Notes: a model not told the origin generated them from the sequence alone. 64,000 nucleotides of DNA from Strix aluco (GCF_031877795.1 NC_133946.1:14686365-14750364), one strand, 5' to 3'; counted from the stretch's first letter, positions 21,842 through 36,189 are shown. A program made the numbers and translations.

Positions 21842-21875
21842 AAAACCCACCATAAACAAAAAAACCCACCATAAA
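21842..21875 (+). repeat. Short tandem duplication, 19-bp period
   Basis: AAAACCCACCATAAA occurs at 21842-21856 and 21861-21875, directly after an A15 run at 21819-21833. Confidence 0.85.
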
Positions 21876-22458
21876 TGATCTGTTTTCAGAGAAAGGTTAT
21901 GTTAGAAAACAATTCTTACTTAGAGTAATAAATTACAACCATCCCAAGAAGGCCAAGAAGCTCTGGCTGCATCTGCTTTAAGCAAGTCCATACTTGAAGG
22001 ATTTGAAAAAGCAGCCAAAGAGTTGATGTTCTTTGTGCTTGATCTCTGGGGGAATATTTGCAAGTTGACCCACAGGCCATCACAAAAGCATCTGCAAAAT
22101 GAATTTCTGCAAATAACTAAAGTAATGTAATTTCCATGGTCTTCTGACTATCTGGGAACTACAGAATTATATTCAGCATATAAAGCATTACAAGAAAATA
22201 CTTCTGCTAGCATATGATTCTATGTGGGGAGCCAGAAAGTCTCAGTACCTTTTTAGCTTAGAAATGAGGTGCTAATGATATAAAAAGCACATATGCTCAG
22301 TGAGCTCTTACAAGTTGAAACACATAAGAACAAGCTTTCAAACTGGTTGTGCTTAGGTACTTCATCTTGTCAATCATATATTTAGACAGTATTGTGCACT
22401 ATATAAACAATTTCAATAGGTTTTACAAAGTATGGGTTTTTTTCATATTGTGATAAGA

Positions 22459-22485
22459 TCTTTCAGACTGACAGAGTCTGAAAGA
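22459..22485. repeat. Perfect 11-bp inverted repeat, 5-base loop
   Basis: TCTTTCAGACT and AGTCTGAAAGA are exact complements around GACAG. It is a compact hairpin in the 16.5 kb intron. Confidence 0.8.
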
Positions 22486-22777
22486 GGCACCTGAAATTTT
22501 TAAAAAAGATATATACAACTGCAAAGAAGTGTTTTATATCTTTCTGAAAATATTTTCAGGAAAGCCTAATAAATAATAACCCCAAAGTAACAGATAAAAT
22601 AAAAATCTACTACTAATGAAGGCTGAGAAGAGAGGTGGAAGTTGGTAATTGTCTCTCTATGGCAACTAATGCTCTATCTGCTAGTTGCAGTTCATGCTGC
22701 AATCTCAAGAGGAGCTTGATTTTCAGAATTAAGAGCTTGGTCAGAATTAAAAATTATTGCAAAACCAGTACAGTTTG

Positions 22778-22845
22778 GCTGCCCTAATGGCTTAGTTGGC
22801 AAAGAATTCTACACTTCGGCCTAAAGGCTGGGGCTGTCCTCAAAG
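22778..22845 (+). other. Possible degraded tRNA or tRNA-SINE head
   Basis: TGGCTTAGTTGG at 22788-22799 is a good tRNA A-box, followed about 40 bases later by a weak B-box-like GGGGCTGTCC. No paired acceptor stem is clear, so this would be a relic, not a working tRNA. Confidence 0.25.
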
Positions 22846-25800
22846 TGACAATTTTAGCTTCTGAGGGTGTGGACTGCCTCACTTCCTAGATGCTTTGCAT
22901 TTGCTCAACTTGTCATGACTTTGATGATTTAAAACTAAAGTCAGATTAAAGGAGAATGATCACTTTTGTGGATATATCCCAGGCAACTCCTTTGTGGAAG
23001 CTGGATTCCAGACTAGACTCTAGGGACAATACCGGGTCAAAGAACACCACAGAATGAATCTAAAAATGTTACAGCTTCATTAAAGTAATTTCAAACAATG
23101 TTTTTGTTCCAAAAGAGCCTAATTGCTCTCTAATGACAGTGCAGGGGAAGAAGAACCCCTGTTCTTTAGAAAGAGAAAAGAATCTGATTGTCAACAGGAA
23201 AGACAAACATTTTCACATTAATTAAATGTTAAGAAACATACAGTAACAATTGTTACATTGTTTATTTATTTATTCCTGTCTTTATCTGAGTTTCTCACCT
23301 TTTATAGTGCCAAGAATTTTAGGACAGGCACCATCTGTTAGCATGTTCCCTGAAATCTTGACCACATTAGGGTTAATCCTATTGTCTTTAACAAAAGGTG
23401 GTTTTACCTTCCATTTTATACATCATCTGCCACAACAAAACCTCAGACTGGGCCTTTACATGTTACCAGAATGCAAACAATAATAAACATGATAGAAAGG
23501 AGCGAAAAATGGATGAGAAGAAGATGAGGAAAGAAAGAGAAAAGAAGTGACAGCAAGAAGAATGAAAATTTTATCAGTCACTCTGTTATTCCTTAATTAC
23601 TCTTCACACTCCAGTCATTGATTCATGTTTGAAGTGATACATTTACTTTGATTCCCTCCAGATAACAAATCTTTGGCTACTCTAGAGAATATAGTGCATA
23701 CCATCTTCCATAGACATATACCAAGATAGGATATATAGAAATAAAGACAATCTTTCTAGGTTCCTAGTGTAAAAGGGACCTATTAGTAGTAAACTCCTAT
23801 CATCAGTTATTCATTAAACTGAGATGACATTTTTGTCTACTTTGGAAAAGACTGATTGTGACCTCCAAAATATCTGGCCCTGTCTGTGGTAATACAACTA
23901 TCACTGCTAGCAGCTTGCATTACAGAGACCAGAACCTAATGAACATGCAAACAGAGTCACTCTTTTACTACTAGAGATGGGTTACTCATAAATATGGAAA
24001 TGCCATAAAACAGGGAGCATGAAAAACCGGCTTGGCAGTCCCCTGTCCTGTTCTTAACCTGTGGACAGACAAATGCAGCCTTTATGAAAGATACAGTAAT
24101 ATTTCAAATCAAATAGAAAAATGCAGATCGGGAAAGAATAGGATGACAAAAGAAGCTTTGGAAAGTCTAGAATACAAGAATAATCATTTAACTATTATTT
24201 TGAGTTATTAATTTCAGTGTTCCATTTTGGATAAAGTTACAAAAATTACTAATTCACTGTCATCTAATTGACTTGTAGCAGTGTTAGTGTAACATTTATC
24301 TATTTTGCCCCTTGCCTGCCTCTTACTTCTTCATCCCCATCCACATTCAGAAGTCTTTCTAATTCTTTATTACCAGCAAGAGAAGCAAAATAAATGGGTA
24401 TCTCACAAACTATTGTCATCACTGGCATGTCTTGTCATCACTAGGCAAAACTAACACCCACTTGGAAACATGACTAGCTCTGGGACAGGGATGCCTGTAG
24501 TCACACAGTGGCACAAATGTTCTGCCAGGAAGTGTCTGTTTGTCAAGCTGCTTTCATTCCAAATGCTAAACAGATATTATTCAGCTGGGATTTGAGGGCC
24601 GAACATTTCTTATAGGCTGCATGTCAGTGAATGAAAAGGGGGAAAAACTGAGAAAGACATGAGTGATTCATGAAATACTGGAATATTTAAATAGGCTCTA
24701 AAATATTTCACCTGCAAGGGTTCTGAAATGTGCTAAGTAAATACTAAGAGGTTGGAATATACTGTAGCACAGGTTAGCTACATCCCTGCAGCACTTGGTT
24801 ATGATAAGGCTTCTATTTTTCCTGTTAAGCGACTCCATTTTCTTTAAAACATCAACAAGAAGAACCAAAAGGGAATTCCCTAAGGTCAGCTCTGAGGAAA
24901 CATAAACCTCTAATTCAATAACTCCGCTACTGCACTGAAAAAGGCCTTATTATTGCAACATCCATATGGAGTCAATTGGACATTAATGACTAATCAATCC
25001 CTCCCCTTTCTATTCTACTTATAGTGTCACAAGCCATGTTTAGATTAGCCCATTTCCTGCTTAGGATCGCTCAAGATGTCTTTTGTTCTTTCAGGGCTGG
25101 CCTGATGGAGGCAGCTTAAACAAACACACGACCCAAGTGGTGCAGGAGTTATAAACTGCCATATGTGAATGAACAAAGGGGCCATACTAAAGCCTTTTGT
25201 GGTATTTGTTAATGTTTTTCATCTGAGTTTAAAAAGACCTAATGACTTTGTGGTGAGCTGATGCATGTGGCTCGTGGCTTTGCAAAATGAAGGAAATTCT
25301 AGCCAGTTATATATCAGCATATATTTTCCGAAGTGCCTTGTTTTCAGTTTTGGTGGCAGTGAGTTTACTTTTTTATACATATGCAAGCAAAATTCTTAAT
25401 CTCAATTAAAACACAGCACCAATTTTCACAGCCATCCTCACAACCTTCATATATGTCTTTCCCCATTTGAAAGTCTAGAGCTAAAATTAATGTGAAATAT
25501 CTTCTGTGTGTGAAATCAAATCAGCTATTCTCAGCTCTATCAGTAGTAGAAGTTCGCTCACCAGTGTTTAAAGATCAATTGTTAGTTGGGTCATATTAAA
25601 TATGGAAACAATATTTCTAAATAAGCTATTACCTTACATGCTCCACAGCCAGCCATGCCCAAATCTACATTATTTAAAAGAATTAAAACTGCTAAATGCA
25701 ACTACTTTCTTGATGGCTTACGCAAACAGTTTAGATTTCTTGACCACATTTTATGGCAAAATTAACCCTCATGGAAATTTGGCATGAAATACAGCTAAAA

Positions 25801-26477
25801 CAATGCAATAATCATTTAAATTACATGGAATTAGTGCTTAAGGCCTGACTTAAGCCCTCAGTGGCCTACATAGTCCCACTTGTGCTGTAACATAAGAACA
25901 TGAGAAGTTATTCTGTGAAGATCCATGAAACATCTAGATAGAAACTGGGATGAAGAACCAGCCTTTACTATAAATTTGGGGAGGTATGTAAGTGTCATCA
26001 GATTTTTCAATTATGTGCCACTTGCAGACTTCACAGATAATTAATTAAATGCTAACAACCCCATTCTGACATAGATATTATTGATAAAATAAATGTGAAA
26101 CATATTTAAATTGAAAGTTATTCAGCCTAAGTAATGCTACCAGAAGTAAGGGATTGCCAGTCTTCAGTTCTAACTACAATCAGCATTCCCACTAACACTA
26201 TTGTTTCCCTTTGATATTTCATTTCATACTCAAATGCAGAAAGTAGACGCCCACAGAAAACCATGGACAAAACAAGAGAAATATTACTAATAATTATTGT
26301 TAGGTATCTGACAAGATCTATCAATACAGCAAATTGGTTTGGGTTTGGGTTTTTTTTTTCAGAAAAACAGCTGTTCTAACAGCTAAGCAATTACTGTTAC
26401 TATATTAATCGTATTCAAAGTCAAAACAATACAAAGAGGAATGAACTAATCTATTTAACATGAAAATGTTTCCATAA

Positions 26478-26512
26478 GAGTAACAGCTTTACTGCCAGTG
26501 AAGCTGTTACTC
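26478..26512. repeat. Perfect 12-bp inverted repeat
   Basis: GAGTAACAGCTT and its exact complement AAGCTGTTACTC are separated by 11 bases. The arms contain Myb-like AACAG/CTGTT cores. Function is unknown. Confidence 0.8.
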
Positions 26513-29500
26513 ACATTTCTCCTGACATGACAATGTCACCTAGAACATCCAGAAAACATGATACTGATGTGAAACACAGAGATTAATTCTGCAGTCTTCA
26601 GTCATCCCTAACAGTTTTTTTAAAAAAAATCCTGCTGGAGCAAGGGCCACAGGACATGAACCATTCATATTTCAGTCAATGCTTTGTTTTGTTTTAAGAT
26701 GGAGAAATGACAGGAATTCACCACAGAGAGAAAAGGCAGCCTGACCTCATATTTGATGGACGCATTGTTCAAGGTGTGGCTGAACACTGATAATGAACAA
26801 CTTTGCCTCCTCCTATATAACAAAACAATGAGTTTTAAAAGCTTAAGTGCAATGTGGTTTATAAAAGGAAACTACATTTAACAATGGGAGAGAAGTTTAC
26901 AAAACTATCTCCCTCAAATTATGTGATATTAATGAAATGCAGAATACTTTGCAAAAGGTTTTAATGTGTGTTGGAATCACTGCTTTAGTGGCCCGTTTCC
27001 TGCATTCAACCTGCAGTTGAAGTTGTCACCTTCTAGTATATGCAACATCATTCTTTGTATCAATATAACTAATTCCCTCCATTCAGTGTTTGCTGTTCTC
27101 ACTTGTCACATCATATCAGTAATTAGATGGCAAGGACCTAGGGCTAAGATACGCATATGCCATTTCTTCTTGACTTTCACATGGGGTGCTGATGTCATCA
27201 TAATTAGTAATATCATTAGTAAATACTATATAACGAAGGGAGAGAAGCAAAAGTGGCTGTAAAGAAGTAATAATAAATGTTAGGAAAAACTCTTAAGACT
27301 AATTTTTCAAATATGCTGCACCTGTGCATTTGGGATTTGTAAGTGAAGCCAGGAAGATGTTTTTACAAACAGGTCAATGGCACGTCCAAATATGTTGCTA
27401 CATTTACCCGATTCGGATAAAAAAAATGGGGGATTTGCCAGGAAGTAGGGGCTTATGTGAAAATTCACAAATTACTCTTTTGAAATACTGCACTTCCTGT
27501 GAAACTACCCCTGCCAAATTGAAAATATAATCATTTAATATTTGCAGAAGCTGTGAAGAACCTGTAACGCCCATCCTACACACCTTTTGGACCACTGATT
27601 CTGTAAAACTAAATCAAACTACAAATTAAGAAAATATTGTCTCCTTGCTAATAAGTTCTGCACTGAATGCTTGCTTAAATACTTGGCATATCTACATGGA
27701 AGAAAGGTACTTTTCTACTGCTGAGATACTGAGGTTCCTGAAGGAGAAAATGGTGTGCAGTATAGACTTAGGAAAAAACAGTGGTGCAAAGAAGAGGGGA
27801 CTTGTCTGAATCTGTATCAATTGCTCATGCTTAGCCAGAATAGATGGTGTTCTCTCCTTAATGTATTCATATTTCTGCTCCACTCCCTGTGCTCAAGGAG
27901 GTAAGGAAGAAGGGCAAGATTTCTCCCTCCTCCATGCAGTATGATATAATGGTGGCTTTCTCTGTCAGCTGAAAATTCAATAGTCCCTGGAAATTTTATG
28001 CTATTTTAGGCACCTTCAAGCTCCTTTTGCGATATTGGAGCAATACAAAGACATGTGCAGAGCTAAGAATCAGGACCATGGTGTGTTTTACACCTGCGGT
28101 GGCTGTACATGAGTGTGAAAAAATGTTTTAAACCACTGAACTTTTATATTGAATTTTTCACTCACTCCACTTAAAAATAGCTAAGCAAACTGACTGATGC
28201 TTTCAGCATTTGTGACAATAATTTTCTCATGGGAAAAGATTTTCTGTGTAAAACTGCAACCCACAGTTGCTTTTTACAGCCTTGCTCTAAATTCCTGAAA
28301 ATAATGTTTTACTATATAATGGAAATTGTGACAAGCCCTTAACCATAACTGTGCTAATAGGCACCCCGATGTAAAACTCAAGGCATTGTAACAGTGGTTA
28401 GTTGTACAACATCAGAAATTCTAACTAGAATTTTTTAAAATAAAGGTAGTATTCTATAAGAATCAATTACTGTAGGATGGAAACAGCAAACAAGAAAGCC
28501 TCACATTTAACAGTAGGAAAAAATACCTAAGACAGCTGAAAATCCAAAGGTAACACTTGTGGAGGACATCCAGATTTATTATCCTGAAAGTGAGAAGCAT
28601 ACTATATGTTAAATATTAGTGTCTTGAGAGGAAGAAGTTTCAATGCCATGCCCAGTTCAGATTTTTCAGGACTCAACGTGGGAGCATCCCCCATAAAATG
28701 TAATGGGGATGCTGGCAACAATGGATTCATGAAGTAGTTGCCATCAGAAAAGTGATGGGATGGTTCTTAAAGACAGAACATCTTATTCCTATCCCATTTG
28801 CAGGCATTGAATTATTCCAGAGCTGAGGCACTGAATTCCATCCAACACAACTGTGCCTAAGTACTTTATCCCATATTCCTGATCTGTTATGAGTTATTTT
28901 GAAAACCTTAAGCGTATCACTCAAGTATCAGGCACAATCAATTAGATTCATGGCTGCTAAAAATGACAACCACAGTTAATGAAGGCCACTTTTTAGCATC
29001 TGGTCTAATTAACCAAGATAATAGGCTATTTTATCTTTAAATAATAAAGATACAGTTACGGGATTTTTTTAAATCAAAGACCTATAGCAAGAATTAGGGG
29101 AATAAAAATTCCAGTACTTGAGCTTACTGCATTCTCTCTGGAAACACTTCTTTGTTTTCAGACAGCTTTCACTGTTTTCTGATTTTCATCTTTCCCCTCT
29201 CAACTGCCATAGCAACTATTACAAATATTTATGTGCAACAAATACTGGCGTGGAGAAGCATTCTTTTCTCCAGTATTTATGAAGCACTGTCACAAAAAGT
29301 AGGTGATGCTTTGTTATGCATGTACTACCTGCTGTTTACACCTCTGCATAGGAGGGTGCTAAACAAACTATCTCACAGGTTTGGATTGTGTTGGCAGCCT
29401 GCCAAGATTGATCTGTCTGCAAATGTATGGTTCCCTTTCACCTACCTCTTCAGCTGCTCAAATTCAACCTTTTTTGGAGCTCAGAAGGAACTGTGTCACC

Positions 29501-31104
29501 CTTTTGTATAGGCAATTATTTACTATTGGTCATATATCAGAATGTTGATGCTTTGAGTATACACTAGAGGTGTTCCTTTAAGAAAGCACTGATCTGTTTT
29601 TTACTTAATAGATTGGCAAAACCCAGGCAGTTGTCATGATGTCTGCTCTACCATCAGGGAGGGAGGAAATGAAGCTTTGACAGATGGACAGAAATTTGGA
29701 GCTGGACAAAGTGGCAGTTTCTTCTCAACATTAGATATCAGCCTTGTGCTCCCTTTGTGGTTCCTTTTTCTCATGTTTCTCCCCACATGGCCAAGAAACT
29801 ACCTTCTACATAGCAAAAACTCCTGTCTTTCCCCAGTTAGCTCATTCTGCCCCTCTGCATGATTTCACATTCACTGCTGCTGCTGCCACTGCAACCACTC
29901 ATTCACTATGTTCTGGCAATCAGTTAAATCCGTGATGATGCCTAACACCATTTCTTCCTTCCTCTGCCATGCAATTTCCATTGCTTTTGGGCAGGTAGAA
30001 TCTCTCATTGTACTACAACGTGACTTGCAATGTGGCTAGCCCAAGTCAAATACGAATGGGAAGGGCTAATTTTATGGACATAGAAAGACAAACTGCTGTT
30101 GACTGTTGCAAATATTGAGCAGTTCATTGACTTTGTATGTTGGTCAGCAAACGCACCATCTGAAATGCTGCAGAACTGGGTTCTTAAGCTTACTGCTGAA
30201 TATGTTGTTTTAAAAGCAAAGGTGAGCTTGTGATCCTCCAAGCTTGGGTTCAGGTCCAAAATCAGGTTCAAACCAAAACCTGTGTACATCCGAACTGGAA
30301 TAAATAAGGTCAAGCTAGGGCTTACTACTGGAACCAGCCTATTACCAATGGTTATGCAGCTCACAGTCCCCAACTGGCTTGCATTCAGCCTGCCTGGTGC
30401 ATGGTCAAAGATACCATGATCAAACAGATAAGGCTTAAAGCTATATAATCTCGGTGACTTGGTATATAGAAAAACACAATCTTTAAACCAAGGAACTTAC
30501 AACTTGAAGTGAGAGACAGCAGGCAGTGAAAGGGTGGATACAGCGAATGAATTTAAGATAGGCTTGTACCAATCCCATGCCGAGGACTCAAGATACCACT
30601 TAATGACTGACTCAACATCTAGATTTCACAGCAGAGGTTATCCTTTAGAAGACTTTGAAAAGTCATAGTGTAATACAAGGATAAATAAATACATACATAC
30701 AGGTAAAGTGGACAGACAGATCCCACCACATTATTTAAAATTGTTTTTATCTAAACTAGCAAGCATTTATCTATCCTCAGAACTATGGTCCATGCTTAAC
30801 ACACACAGGTAGATTAGTAGCAAAGGAAGAAGCAGCAAGTGCTAAACACAAAGTTTACAGAATCAAGAAAACTACTATATGAGAAATAGAACAAATGAAA
30901 ACATCAAAACAGGACTCAGAAGAAAAGGTCTTTGTCTATGTTGTCCCAAATGGAAAACTGTGAGGCCAAATATTTAACTCACAAGCCCCTGATTCTAATA
31001 TATTAACACAAATTGACACGGAACTAAATGTTAAGTACTAATATAGCGTTTTCATCTGTTTCCATTTGCTTTATAAATATGAATTTAGCTTCACAATGCA
31101 TCTG

Positions 31105-31225
31105 ATTTTTCACTTGGGAAAACAGGACACAGGGAAGTTATTTCTGTTTTACAAGATCACACAGTGAGTCAGTGGCAAAACAATAACATTCAGATGTTTT
31201 TGCCCTGAGCCCAGGATCCAATCAA
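31105..31225 (-). mobile_element. Second MIR-like SINE relic
   Basis: CTTGGGAAAACAGGACACAG, GGGAAGTTATTT, AAGATCACACAGTGAGTCAG and GAGCCCAGGATCC follow the same order of phrases as the relic near 47.4 kb. A related degraded stretch (GAATTTGAATCCCTGACTA, CCACACTGCAACC) continues at about 31275-31345. Confidence 0.5.
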
Positions 31226-31460
31226 GAAAACTATATTTTAACAGATCCAATTCTTTGGCAGGAATGAAGATCAGGTCTTGATGGAATTTGAATCCCTGAC
31301 TATGACTACTGAAGAAAACCACACTGCAACCTGAGCTAAGGTAAAATTGTCAACAAGAACATTAGGTCTATTCTGCAGATTTCTATCTACTACAAAACAA
31401 AATCTTAACATACTTCTTACAGATTTCTAAAGCATTTGACCACAACCACAAAAACAGAAG

Positions 31461-31520
31461 GATCCATAAACATAGAGCACATTATGCAAGCACAAGATCC
31501 ATAAACATAGAGCACATTAT
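31461..31520 (+). repeat. Tandem duplication, 35-bp period
   Basis: A 25-base segment at 31461-31485 (starting GATCCATAAACATAGAGCAC) recurs exactly at 31496-31520, separated by 10 bases. Perfect identity suggests a recent duplication. Confidence 0.9.
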
Positions 31521-32911
31521 ACGATTCAAAAGAAGCAGCACTATCACCAAAAGTGAGCATCTGTGAAAGGAATATCTTTTTTAAAACTTGAACCAAAAAA
31601 CCATATTCAGATCATCCAATATTCTCAGATAATGAAGAACTAAATACTTTAGGTTTCCCCATGTGGAATTTAAACAGGCCTCACCTATGGCTCCTGAGTA
31701 TATTCTACACACTCTGGTCACCTGGTGTGTATCAGTCATGTTCAGAAAAGGGGTTTTAGCTACAGCTAGATTCAAAACTGTCTTGGTGTGTCCATGCCAG
31801 TTAGCTGTATTTCAGTACCGACAATCTCAAATGTTCAAAATTATGAAGCCTCCTACAGAAAGGATGATGTTTCCTTTAAAATGATGAGGTTTGAAGAAAA
31901 AAAAAAAAAATCCTTGTTTAGTTCTATAATTGTCTGTTGTTTATAATTTTGCATACCAGTCACCGAACATTTATGAGGCTCTCAAATAATGTTTTTGAAT
32001 TTTGCTAGCTACAAATGTATCATATATTTTAACATGACAACTGGGATTTCCAGGTAATGATATCAGTCTAATAGCTGTGGATTATTCATCAATGGCGTCA
32101 CAGTCAGTGGCAATGTTTTTGAATATAGTCTGAGCATGATTTCTCATATAGTTAGCCCAGTCCTGCTGCTGGCCAAGGAAGTAATAGAGATGTCAGTTTA
32201 TGTCATATTTAATATAAAACTCTTGCTGCTGATTTTCAGGCCTCCATTCAGATGACAGTTAGGTCATTATGAGTAACACAGGCTTTGAATACGACTTCAT
32301 ATGCTAGGTCATCTCTGAAAGTACACCTAGTTACCATTAGTCTCAAAAAAGGTTTCACACACTGGGCAGGGACAGCAAGTTAAGTCTTAAAAGTCGTTCT
32401 GCAGTATCCTTTCATATTTGTCTTATAATTGCACAGAGCTAAATTTAAAGGATTTCAAGACTTCTCTTATAATTCATGATTCAGAAAAAATATATATGTA
32501 GCTTCAGCTTCTGATCAATGAGCCAGTACCGCAAGCACTCCTAAAATTATAGGAAAACATGACTCTGATCCTGTCAAACTCAGATAAGTGCCATATGTTA
32601 TAGAAAAGATATAAGGAGTAAAGAGAAATCATTGCTAGATACTATTACAAAGGCATTCCATAAAACACAGAAGCCTGCTGATATTTCTTATAACAAATTA
32701 CTTGAACCTTAAAGGCTGTGTCAAAGCTATGGGAACCAGGAGCACATCCCAGATCTGGTCTATCTTGGCTGCCTGCTGGGATGAGACAGACATGTACCAT
32801 GTCTCCACCCACTTTAGTTTCCTATGGAAATGCAGGTGTGCAGGTAGGCAAGGAGAGGAACTGCACTTCCATAGCCCCCTTGGTCTGGATCAGTTGGGGG
32901 ATCAGCATGCA

Positions 32912-33203
32912 GCCCAAACTGGTCTCTTCTCCCAAGTAACAAGCAATAGCACAAGATGATATGGCCTCAAGTTGCACCAGGGGAAGTTTTGCTTGCTATT
33001 AGGAAAAATTTCTTCACCAAAAAGGTTATCAAGCATTGGAACAAGCTGCCCAGGGAAGTGGGCTGAGTGTCTGGAGGCATTTAAAAGATGGGTAGACATG
33101 GCACTTAGGGACATGGTTTAGTGGTGGACTTGATAGTGTTAGGTTAAGGGTTGGACTTGATGATCTTAAGGGTCGTTTCCAACCTAAATGATTCTATGAT
33201 TCT
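32912..33203 (+). mobile_element. CR1 LINE 3' fragment (non-LTR retrotransposon)
   Basis: About 290 bases match the CR1 3' end as I know it from birds. There are phrases such as ATGGCCTCAAGTTGCACCAG, a TTAGGAAAAATTTCTTCAC stretch, GGAACAAGCTGCCCAGGGA and GGACTTGATGATCTTAAGG. It ends in the characteristic tail AATGATTCTATGATTCT. The trailing TGGACTTGATGATCTT form resembles the CR1-Y/J type. It is 5'-truncated as usual and inserted antisense to SOX6. Only remnants of the ORF2 end and 3' UTR remain, so it cannot move. The exact left boundary is uncertain. Confidence 0.92.
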
Positions 33204-36027
33204 AAAGAATAAGTTGTCAAGATTCTTAGTAACCCAGTGCTGAAACAGACACTTATGGGAGCACAAAATAATAGCAACACATATAAAAAAACTTTGTGAT
33301 ACAGCAAACCTAGAAAGATCTGTAATAGTTTCATGACAATTAGAAGCGTTAATATTCTTAAAGATGAACTGAATCTGTAGCATGGTACAGTACATCAGAG
33401 GTCACAGTTTAACTGCTGATATTTCATCAGCACTGTGTTTGATGGACTTCCACTCTAAATGATGCCATGCTAGATGTGTCATCTCTTAACTACCTTGCCA
33501 AAGATACGGGGCAAAACTTGGGTGATATTTTGAATGTCTTTCTTTTATATCCAGCTAATATCTAAATTCACCTTGTCTACAACTAGAAGGGCAAATAAGC
33601 AGCTCAGTTTTGAACATCCGCCAACGGTTTTTTTGAGATCAGCAGAGGTACTCGTCCAGCACCTCTTTTCCAGAGACATCTCTTGGCTGCTAAACAAAGT
33701 CTGGAAACCTGAATCCATTCATGAACTCAGATTTCCCATGTGGCAAAATACGATGCCTCAAACTGCCCCACTAGCTCTAGAAAGACAGGTACACTGTCCT
33801 TAAACTGGCACACATCACTGTACCTTGGGTTACATACGTCAAAGCTTCGTTCTGCACTATCCAGTAACAGCAGGGGCTGTCAGTACCAAGTATCAAGATA
33901 CTAAATTAAGGGCACTAGAAAGAGAAAGGATGAATTGAGGGAAATAAGCTAAACCAAGAAAGTTGTCAGGGACTCGGTGTCATATGAACCAGTAACTGTG
34001 TATCTGTAAGTATTCTGTTGCAACTTTTCATCCCAGCTGAGGAAAAATATATCCTTCAACACGTTGAAATATGAGAAGTTGCTGCAGGATGGAAAATCCT
34101 TTACAAAGCAGTTTATAAATAACTGATTAGTCAACAAGTACTTCTGAAAGCCCATGTATCTCCTAAGTCCTTTTTTCTAGAAAAAAAAATCATTGCAAAA
34201 CACCTGTCTGAAAGTTATTTTTTACCTACATTCTGTTTGTTATTTTTCTGTTTAAAGACAATACAACAGTGGCCAATCACATCCAATAAAGGATGAATAA
34301 ATGAAGCTCATAAAAGTAGCTCCCTAAAAATGAAAATCTGGGAATTGTTGGCTTTATAAAGAACTATTTAAAAAAATATATGTGAAAAATCTGAAGTGTC
34401 TCATTAAGGTGCTAGCCTCCTTCTGAATATTATTTGTTATAAATGGCTGATGAGCTTCAGTCATCATCTTATCTTACTGTTATGGAGATCTGAAATCTTG
34501 AGTATGTCAAAATACTTAAAAATTTAAGCAAAAAACATGTCAGCGTGTGCTCCTGGTGCCTGTGTCAGTTCCATGTAATAAGCTAATCACGATATTAAGT
34601 CAATAAGTAGGAATATTTTGCTACATTACATTTGAGAATTAACTATTCCTCTGTATGAATGAGTCAATACAGGAACATCTTGGAGCTGAACTTGCAGCTT
34701 CTTCATTGTATACAAGTCCTTGCCCAAAATACTTTTAAATTCAGCTTATTTGGTTTGCCTAGAGCCTGATTAAAGATAATGTATGTCAGTTGGTGATCAA
34801 GGACAATCAGGGCTCTGAGATTTTTTATCACAGGCACATCAGGTACTACCTATACAGTAAAGAAAAGATAACATTTACATGTGCTGTTGTTGTCAGACTT
34901 CAAAATGAAGGGACAATTTGCGAGACCTCACCTGGACCATTTATTTCTGGGTCACAGAGAGACAGAACAGAAAATGTGCTCATAGGAATATTTCTCTATA
35001 CAGAAAATATTAATGCCTTTTATCAGAAAAATTCTGTCACAGTATTTCAAGAATCATTTGAAAATAACTCTATTTGTCAACAATCACAAGTTTATTGGTC
35101 CTATTTTTTTGATCCAAGGAAAAAAACAAATTTTGAACCTGTCAGATATTTGGATATTAATGGAAAAATTTAGAGATGTTTTAACCTTTTCTCAAGAACA
35201 GCGGCATAACTAGAGCTTGTCAGGTTAAAAAAGAGCAAAATTATTCTCAAAAAATTAAATTCAGGGAGCAAAATGTTGCATAATATTATACCTGAATGGT
35301 ACGTTCATCTTACTACCGCGACTGGTAGAGTTCCTATCTATCTACATGTTCCCTTCTACTGTATCATAGGATAGAGAGGATACCAGCAGCATCCGCTTCC
35401 AGAACATGCATTGTAACACTGCTAGAGATTAAACTCAGTCTTGATAAACACTGATTTCCACCCATGGCTTGACACTGTATGCCTGATATATAGAACTCTC
35501 ACTGAAATGAGTGCAAATGCACTGAAGGTTTATATCACGAAAAATACATTTTCATATAGAAAATGTGAAATATTTTTCCATTATCATTTGACAGCTGCCT
35601 GTCAATAAAATTGTGCTTGCTATATCTTAAACAGTTTGTGAGTGCACTGATGGGTAGACTTCATAAAGAGCTCTGACTTTTTTTAAAGCTGTCAAATCCT
35701 TAAAAACTGGTGAAAATATATATAAGTATATATTGTCTTGCTGAGACAATTTAAAAAAATGTTTCCTACACTTTTATTAATAGTATAAAATGTAATCACT
35801 TAATTGTCAGCTGCTGGGGGAAGAAATAGTTACGTTGCAGAAAGGCTTAGAGGGCTATACAGTTCTTTTCATGTATCCACCCTTTGCTACGGACTTATTA
35901 CAATTTTACAGAAACTCACAGAAATCATTCAAGTGTCACCCTGAGATGTAAGCTAGACAGTACTTATGACACTGGCAGCATTTCAGCCGTACCATTCTGT
36001 GATGCACTGTTCAATAACCCATAGTCA

Positions 36028-36189
<162 letters not shown>

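Noticed and set aside
29152..29511. 119-codon ORF with hydrophobic segments
   Set aside because: The hydrophobicity follows from T-rich sequence, and no family similarity is recognised. The DNA may be conserved for non-coding reasons.
30005..30373. 122-codon minus-strand ORF in SOX6 sense orientation
   Set aside because: It shows no similarity to SOX6 and no flanking splice sites in a matching phase.
32702..32959. 85-codon ORF running into the CR1 fragment
   Set aside because: It overlaps the CR1 3' fragment in a chance frame. It is not the CR1 ORF2 in any useful length.
34790..35173. 127-codon plus-strand ORF, the longest intronic frame
   Set aside because: It has no recognised domain, an AT-rich coding pattern and no splice or regulatory context. 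A frame of this length is expected by chance in 64 kb.
35360..35372. TATCATAGGATAG as a possible inverted CR1 tail
   Set aside because: It is too short and has no neighbouring CR1 sequence.
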